This document shows, piece by piece, positions 57,140-64,000 of a stretch of DNA of 64,000 nt; position 1 is the stretch's first letter; the number at the start of each line of letters is the position of its first letter. Made by a program: the position numbers and the translations under genes. The stretch comes from Myotis daubentonii (Eukaryota; Chordata; Mammalia; Chiroptera; Vespertilionidae), in the NCBI RefSeq assembly GCF_963259705.1, contig NC_081842.1:67406787-67470786 (forward strand), given 5' to 3'. The notes under the pieces are model-generated. The model had not been told where the DNA came from. It did no database searches and saw only the letters and a program-made list of their open reading frames with translations.

Positions 57140-58235
57140 TCTTCTCTGTGGGGGATACGTTCTAAGACCCCGACCGCCAGTGGATGCCTGGAACCGCAGA
57201 CAGTACCGAAGCCTATATTCACTATGTTTTTTCCTTATACAGTCCTGTGCCACATGACGTTTTGGTCAACGACAGATTGCATATATGACAGCGGTCCCTA
57301 AGGTTATAATGGAGCTGAAAACACTCTATCACCTAGAGACACTGTAGCTGTCACAACGTCGTAGCTCAACGCCTTGCTCACGTGTCTGGGGAATGCTGGT
57401 GTAAACAAGCCTATTGCGCTGCTAGTTGTATAAAAGTATAGCCCACCCAATTACGTACAGTGTGTAATACTTGATAGTAAATGGCCGGTCCTGGTGTAAG
57501 TATTTACTATACTTTTTATTGTTATTTTAGAGTGTACTCTTCCTACCTATAAAATAGTTTTGCTGTAAACAGTATGCAGTGCTGTGCCAGCAGCAGCCTC
57601 AGACATCTCGTTTACCGCAGCGTTTGAGTGCATCATTCTCTCTTGCGCTAGATTTACTCTCCTGTTGTTTTGTACGCTAACATGCTGCACAGGCTTGTAG
57701 CGTAGGAGCAATAGGCTGTAGCCGTGCAGGTTTGCCTAAGTACAGTCTACGATGTTCGCACAGCAATGAAACTGGCTAACAACACATTTCTCAGAATGTA
57801 TCCCTGTTGTGAAGTGGCACATGGCTGTATGTACATAGTTATGAAAGCTGAATGTATAAATTAAGCACACGAAGTTATGAACAACAATAACAAATGAAAG
57901 AGAACAATTACAACGATAATTGTCCTAATAATGATGCTGCAATAAGAGTTATGTAAACGTGGCATTATTAAGTAAAATTAGGGGTACTTGAACACAAGCA
58001 CTGCAAGATTGCGTTAGTTGATCTGATAACCAAGGTGGGTACTAAGTGGCTAACAGCATGGAGATGCTGGACGAAGGGATGATTCACGCTACGGGCAGGA
58101 CAGAGCAGGACGTGTGAGATTTTATCATGCTACTCAGAACTGTGCAACTTAAAACTCAAGAAATGTTTATTTCTGGAATTTTTCCACTTAATAATTTCGG
58201 ACTGCAGTTGGCTGTGGAAAGTGAAATCCCTGGCC
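57140..58235 (-). mobile_element. Tigger2-type DNA transposon relic, split by a second element
   Basis: The left end (GTGGGGGATACGTTCTAAGA, CCAGTGGATGCCTGGAACCG) and right part (AACAACAATAACAAATGAAA, GATCTGATAACCAAGGTGGG) match the known layout of Tigger2/MER28-like elements. 57241-57828 is foreign to it. No transposase frame survives. Orientation is uncertain. Confidence 0.7.
57241..57828. mobile_element. Nested Tigger/pogo-like element
   Basis: Left end CAGTCCTGTGCCACATGACG and right end GAAGTGGCACATGGCTG are imperfect inverted repeats, with TA at each outer edge as target duplication. The interior has AACATGCTGCACAGGCTTGT and GGAGCAATAGGCTGTAGCCG typical of this mammalian family. The family name is uncertain. 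Confidence 0.7.
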
Positions 58236-60499
58236 GGGGGCACTGCTGAAATCCTTGCTTCAGCTCTGGCTCGCTGGATCTAGAATTCCCCTCAACACAC
58301 AGCTTAGAAAACGGCCCTGGGGTTTCCTTACGCGCGTAGCTGTGTGCGAACAACAGACTGAGGAGAAGGGCGGGATGCACTGAGAATGTCCTTGGTGGAC
58401 GATGCGCCATGGTCTCAAGGTCTTCCTTTGGCAAATCTTGACCATTGCTAAACAGAGAATTGGAAGCCTGGCTGCTGAGGGCCGACAGCCGCTGCCCCCG
58501 CGCCCCGAGCAGAGCTTATACCACACGTCTGCCTGGGCACTTGCGCCAGGTCTGATGGGATTAGCGCTGCCAGTGCCGCCTGAACATCGGGGACCTTCTT
58601 GTGAGTTGTGAATTTCTGCTTGTATCCAGCAGAAAACAGAAAGAGCGAATATGACTTTGGCCTAAAGATATAAGGTTCTCCTTTATCATTTCCCATGTAG
58701 ATTTCAAGCTTCTTAGCACCTTTTGGGTCTAAGCTGTCTCTCAATTTTCCTGTCCAAGTGGCAAAGTACAAAGTAGCTAAATTTTAGGCTCAAGCTAGCT
58801 CTCCTTTTTCAGCTTTGAACCCCCATATGGAGCTGCTTGTCTCTCCCGGCAAAGGAGAACCTCGTCAGCCCCCCGCTTTGAGCTGCAGCCCCCCCCCTGC
58901 CCTCCTGGGGCAGCTCAGGAAGACACCTGTGTGGTTTTTCCTCCCCCAACACTTCTTCACACCATAGCCAGCCCTTCATCCCAAACCAAAGGGATTCTCT
59001 GAGGCATCCAAGCCAACAATTTGCAACGAAGGGTTCCTTCTTGTTTTGTCAAGCAATCATTGCCTGGCTGAACAGGACTAGGGGAGAGAGGTGGTGCTGG
59101 AAAAAACACTCTAAGGTGTTTCTTTCTAAATCACAAAATGTGTATTCCCAAAGGGAAAAGAGAGGAGAAACAGTGAGAAATGGGGGTTGGGAGTGGAGTG
59201 GGGAATAGGAGGAGCAGCAAGAAAGAGACAATCGCCTGGTGGTTAGACTCAGGACCCGAGTGAACTCACTGTGGAGACGAGCACCGGAAATTAAACTCAC
59301 TATGCCAGTATCTGCCCCATCCCGGAAACTGGCCTGGGCTTCAGTCTCAGTACACAATACTTATAGGTGAGTTTAGATGTTGAAGGTCAGAGGAAGGTAT
59401 GTGAGGACTCAAAAGATTTGAAATAAAGGTGTCTCCCACACATTCTTCAAACTCAACTCCGGGTCTTTCTCAATCCCCCAATTGAATCACTGTTCATCTG
59501 AGCTCCCACTAAAATCTGTTTACATGTCTATGAGGCCACTCAGAGGTCTGGCTTGCTCTTTGGCTCCCATGTTTCTGCAGCCAATTTTCTCCATTAGACT
59601 GAGATTCTCAGCCATCAGGACTAGGTCTCACGGTGCATAGTTGGGAATTCTAAACACTCCCCAATTCTCGGGACTCCATTCTCTAAAACATCCAAATACT
59701 GAACCCACGGTTGGAGAACGGATGGTTTGCTGGTTCCCAAGTGGGGGTCCTGAGTCCCTATGGATTATGGACTTCCCAGCCTCCACCATCATGGGAGCCA
59801 GTCCTTTAAACCTCTTTCTCTCTCTCTCTCTCTTTTTCCCTGTCTCTATTTTTCTCTCTCTCTCCATATATATGTAAAATTGGTTCTGCTTCTCTGTAGA
59901 ACTCTGACTAAAACAGGGATGAAGGCAGCTAGAAATGACTTGAAGAAAGAAATGTCTACAGTGGCCCTTCATGGCCTGTTCTAGGCTCAGGGTCAGAGCC
60001 TAGATGACCTCAAGGAAATGTCTGATGGGAATCAGAGTTGGGGGAGCTGAGCTAACGGAGACAAGGCTCCTGTTTGCGGCATTCACATTCTGGGGGCCGG
60101 GTCAGCCCAGCCTGGCTGGAAGGCCGAGCGGCAGTGTACAACAGAGGCCTACACGGCACCCGCGGGCCACAGTGACGGCAGGGCAGGGCCACCGCGGGCC
60201 GCTCTGACAGGCAGCTGGGAGGCGGGGCTCTAGGCTGGAGAACAGGTGTACATAGGGAGTAAAGAAGATCACAGGAATTGGTGAGCTCTCTCTTCCTAAC
60301 AAGGCAATGCTCTCTCTTGGTTCCGGCTATGGCTGGCGCTTTGCCACCCTCCTGGACTCTGGATTCCGAAGGGCTGTTGCCAGGCTGGACCTGGGCAGCC
60401 TGGCCCGGAGACTCCGCAGGAAAACACTCCACAAATGTGTGTTGACCAAATTGATGAATGAATAAACGCCTGGGATGTATAAAACGCTTCAAAAAATTA

Positions 60500-60665
60500 C
60501 TATCACATATTCTCTCATTTGACCCTCAAAGAAAAAGCCATGAGAGTGAAGACGTAATATACTGTGCTCATCTCAATGCTGTGACAATCTAGATTAGGTC
60601 ACTTGCTCTAAGTCACAGTAACTCAAAGTGTCAGAGTTATAACTTAAATCCAGTATCTTTTTTTT
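60500..60665 (-). repeat. MIR/L2-like relic
   Basis: TTCTCTCATTTGACCCTCAA and AGGTCACTTGCTCTAAGTCA have the style of MIR3/L2 sequence. Diverged; boundaries approximate. Confidence 0.4.
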
Positions 60666-63248
60666 CCCCTTCAGTTTCTTGTTTGGGATTTTCCCCCCAT
60701 TAGACCAGTTTGGCTCTTCATCGCATTCATGAGTTAAATTATGGTAACAAAGGGCCTTGTCACCTTCTGACTTTTCCTCAGAGGCACAGAGTCAGGGAGA
60801 GAGCTGCCGAAGGAGCACTCCCTCCTGTCCTGCCAGCCACCTGCTGCTGCCGGAGAGACGGTAGCTCAGCAGTGGGTGCCTGGTCTAAGTGCTTGAAGGC
60901 CTCGATGGAGAAGCTGCAGGGAGTGACAGACCCGCTCTCAATCACACCAGCATCAGCCTAAGACGTCACATGAACATGAGGACTAAAATTCCTACCCAGG
61001 TACCACCAATTTATTTCTGACCTCGACTGGAAACTAGGGCTGAAAGGATAATTGGGAGACTTAAGGAATAAAAATGGGGAAAAAGCTGAAGATGAAGAAC
61101 TATGTAGGGTAATTACTTGAACGGCAGGTTATTGGGGGGAAGGGACAGGAAGTGGCTGTGACAGGCATGTCAGCTCTGGTGAACCAGTGTGAGCACTGCT
61201 GTGCTGTGAGAACCCTTCTCAGGCTGAGTCGGGGCCTGGACAGAGGACTGTGGTGTCCGTTGGCAATTCCTGCTGTTGGCTCAGGTGCACAGAGTGGGAA
61301 CGTTTGAGCCATGTCAAGCGTTTGGCTCCTGGTGTAAAGCTTGTGAAAAGAAAGGTAAAAGGAATCAAGGATCTCAAAGTCAAATGCATGTCAAAACGCA
61401 AGATTTAAATAAGGTGGTCTGAAGTGAGGCATTAGCAGCAAGAGAGATTTACCACAAACCACATGTGGGCTCCATAAGGAAAGAATTCCCTACAGAGGAG
61501 AGTGGGGAGGCACCTCCACAGAGCGAGGGCAGCCGTTATCCACACGGCCAGGGCAAGCTGCGGTGGAGGGTAGGAGTGCTCAGGTGAGATTCTTCAGGTG
61601 GTTCAATTTTACCTGAAGACCAGAAGCCGACGTCACCAGGTGGGGATGAAGGCCAGGTGCAACCCCCACCCCCCAGCATCAGGGCCAAAGAGGTCTGGAC
61701 CAGGAAAGTCCTGCTAGTGGCCTCTCCGTACCCCGAATCCTCATGCCAGGCCCCAGCCCGGATCATCAAAAGCTCCCAGTGATCTCCAGAAGTTCACTGA
61801 GAGGCAGGAGGCAGTCTGCCAGGCAGGCCACACAGCCAATGCCTTGTCAGAGGATGAACATCTGGACACGCGCAGAGGAGGCCCGAGGAAAAGGAAGTCT
61901 CGAACTGTGTGGGGTGTGCGTGCGTGCACACCGGCACGCCACTGCCCAGCCTGGCTTCTCAGTGCAGACTAGGCCTTTGGTAATCCCTTCTGCTGCTCAG
62001 CCTCCCTCGCACACCAGCCAACCAGCAAAACACAGCCCCCATTCTGCTCAGGAATGTGCTTTCGGAAACTTAATCTAACTGCTGAGTCTGGGCCAAATGC
62101 CCCATGGCATTAACCCAAAGACAGCACCCCTTTTTCCCGCCTCTCCCACCTTCCCGCTGCCTCCTCCACATTGGGAGGCTGCAGTCCCTCTCCACCGACT
62201 CCCTGTTCTCCATGACACAACCCCTCCACGCCCGTTCTCCCGGTTTCCAGAACCTCTCCGTCCTTCTAGTCAGGCCCAAACATTTCACTTCTGATTCATG
62301 TCTAAATGACAAGCCAATAGCTCTTGGCTTTCAAACAAGACTCAGTTGGCTTCTGCACAAGCCCCTTCTTCTCTCACTGTGCCTTCTTGGGTTGCAACCA
62401 AACCCTTCCCTTTGTCCTCACTGCCAACTGCAGATCCCTTTAAGCGTTAGAGAAGAAGTGGCCAGGAATTTTTTTTTTTTTTAATAAAGCTATAAATTGT
62501 CTTCCCTCACACAGATACACCTTGAAGTACAAGGAGGGCTCCAAAGCAAACCTCCTCCTCTCCAGCTCTCCCCGTCTCCAAACAATGAAAGGCTCAGCCT
62601 GGCTCCTAATTAGGCCAAGTGAATGGTGATGGCATTTTTGCACTTCACGGACATGTGCTGAGCATTTGCAGATGGACTCTCCCTCTGAGATGAGCAGCAT
62701 TACCCTTCAAAGGCACCAATGCTGCTAAAAAGCACATCTTATGTGTAAGAACGGACAACTGGGAGCAACCTGACTGGTGATGGGAAAAGGGTTCGGTGCC
62801 TTTTGGTGGATGTTCCCGGGCCACGGGGAACGATGAACCTGCTCTGGTTGGGGTGGGGCAGGTGAGCTGGGAAGGGGCACGAGGAACCTGCTGGAGTGAT
62901 GGCACACGGTGTGGACATGTGGAAACCACACCAGGTTGTCATGGAGCATTAGCGCACTTCGTGTGCTTTACCGGATGCATTTAACACTCAATAAAAAAGA
63001 CAAACTTAAAACGGTCACATGGCCAATGCAAAATGCTTGTCGTACCATGTCCAGGGGAAGAGGAGAAAAGGTAGAGACCACATGTTCAGTAGTCAACAGT
63101 GCGAGATGTGGGTCTGGAGAAACGCTGGGAGGGTGTGCTCCACAATGATAATAGTGGTTGTGTGATGGGGGCTCAGGAGAAACACTGTTTTCTATAGATT
63201 CCAAACTTTCTATAATGTAATTTAACTATAGTTAAAAATATAAAGGAG

Positions 63249-63471
63249 GCTGTAACCGGTTTGGCTCAGTGGATAAAGTGTCGTCCTGCGGACTGAAAGG
63301 TCCCAGGTTCGATTCCGGTCAAGGGCATGTACCTGGGTTGTGGGCACGTACCCAGTAGGGGGTGTGCAGGAGGCAGCTGATCGATGTTTCTCTCTCATCG
63401 ATGTTTCTAACTCTCTATCTCTCTCCCTTCCTCTCTGTAAAAAAATCAATAAAATATATTTAAATATATAT
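63249..63471 (+). mobile_element. Ves SINE with 11-bp target duplication
   Basis: ATATAAAGGAG at 63238-63248 and 63472-63482. Head GCTGTAACCGGTTTGGCTCA, B-box and A/T-rich tail are complete. It is the only Ves copy in the BOC half of the window. Confidence 0.92.
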
Positions 63472-64000
63472 ATATAAAGGAGGAGTATGATGGTAGGAGG
63501 TGGAGCTCTGACCTCAACCTTTCCTTTCATGAAGAGATGGCCCCTCCGCACCCTCCCCGTCCTCACCCAAGTCTCCTGCGCCCTCCAATCACCCACAGCT
63601 CGGCTACTAGCCCAGGGCCTGCTCCCTCGAGGCCGGCGTGCAAATCCACTGGTGCTCCTTCTGCCACAAAGTGGCTCTCATGGAGGCTGGGGAGTGGCTC
63701 CCAGATGCAGCCCAGGCTGGTGGGCCTGGCCCCCGAGGGAGATGGGGACCCACCCTGCCTTCGTCCCTTCTGAGAAACGGGCAGGGCTGCTCCATGGTTC
63801 CCGTGGAGGGCAGCCCCTCAGGGATCTGGGAGCCAGAGGGAGAGAAGGGTCTTTCCTCCTCTGCTCTTCTGCCTCCCCACCCTCATCGCTCTCCTCCCAG
63901 GGCTCACACCACCCAGGGCCCCCAGTGTGACCCACGGCCTCCTGGACATCTCACCCACCAGGGTGGCGATGGTGGTGATGTGGAAGCCCAAGGCAGGGCT

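Larger units (their letters stand above)
48772..64000 (-). other. BOC: Large 5' BOC intron; Ig1 and signal-peptide exons not seen
   Basis: No minus-strand frame in this stretch shows Ig1 features or a signal peptide in BOC context, so those exons should lie beyond 64000. Apart from the repeats listed separately, 51194-57139 and 58236-63248 look unique, with a CT-rich run at about 59817-59865. Confidence 0.7.

Noticed and set aside
63222..63596. 124-codon minus-strand frame
   Set aside because: The frame is antisense to a Ves SINE. Similar frames recur in every Ves copy.
63935..64000. Possible end of an upstream BOC Ig1 exon on the minus strand (open frame followed by GTGGGTGAG)
   Set aside because: The frame and donor phase would fit, but the residues do not resemble the expected Ig1 end and only the last few codons are visible. 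Sequence beyond 64000 would decide it.

Overview
The window is mammalian nuclear DNA, almost certainly from a vesper bat (Vespertilionidae) or a close relative. It carries many tRNA-derived Ves SINEs, several rolling-circle Helitrons of the HeliBat type (5' TC end, 3' hairpin plus CTAG), and short hAT elements with intact 8-bp target duplications. This mixture is typical of vesper bats. The species cannot be fixed from sequence alone.

Two multi-exon protein genes lie tail to tail. Positions 1-~31060 (+) hold the 3' part of CFAP44 (WDR52), a cilia/flagella protein. Eleven coding exons (3628-29835) encode about the last 700 residues, a coiled-coil-rich tail. All splice phases join without a break and the last exon ends in TGA. 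Positions ~31215-64000 (-) hold BOC, a Hedgehog co-receptor of the immunoglobulin superfamily. Sixteen coding exons (48771 down to 31786) encode Ig2-Ig4, three fibronectin III domains, the membrane segment and the whole cytoplasmic tail. The signal peptide and first Ig domain are not in the window, so 48772-64000 reads as intron. The neighbourhood and orientation match the known CFAP44/BOC arrangement on human chromosome 3q13.2.

The remaining sequence is intron, 3' UTR and interspersed repeats. The CFAP44 introns are repeat-rich: L1 fragments in both orientations, about a dozen Ves SINEs, six complete or nearly complete Helitrons plus one cut by the window start, two copies of one 235-bp hAT element, a mariner-like and a Tigger-like element, and MIR/L2 relics. 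The BOC exon cluster (31.2-48.8 kb) is GC-rich with short introns. The upstream BOC intron holds one hAT copy, a Tigger element nested in another Tigger, and one Ves SINE.

The two genes are neighbours with unrelated roles (axonemal motility versus Hedgehog signalling). I see no new gene system. The most unusual structures are a perfect 69-bp inverted repeat flanking one CFAP44 exon, two Helitrons abutting to the base, and a set of datable nested insertions.
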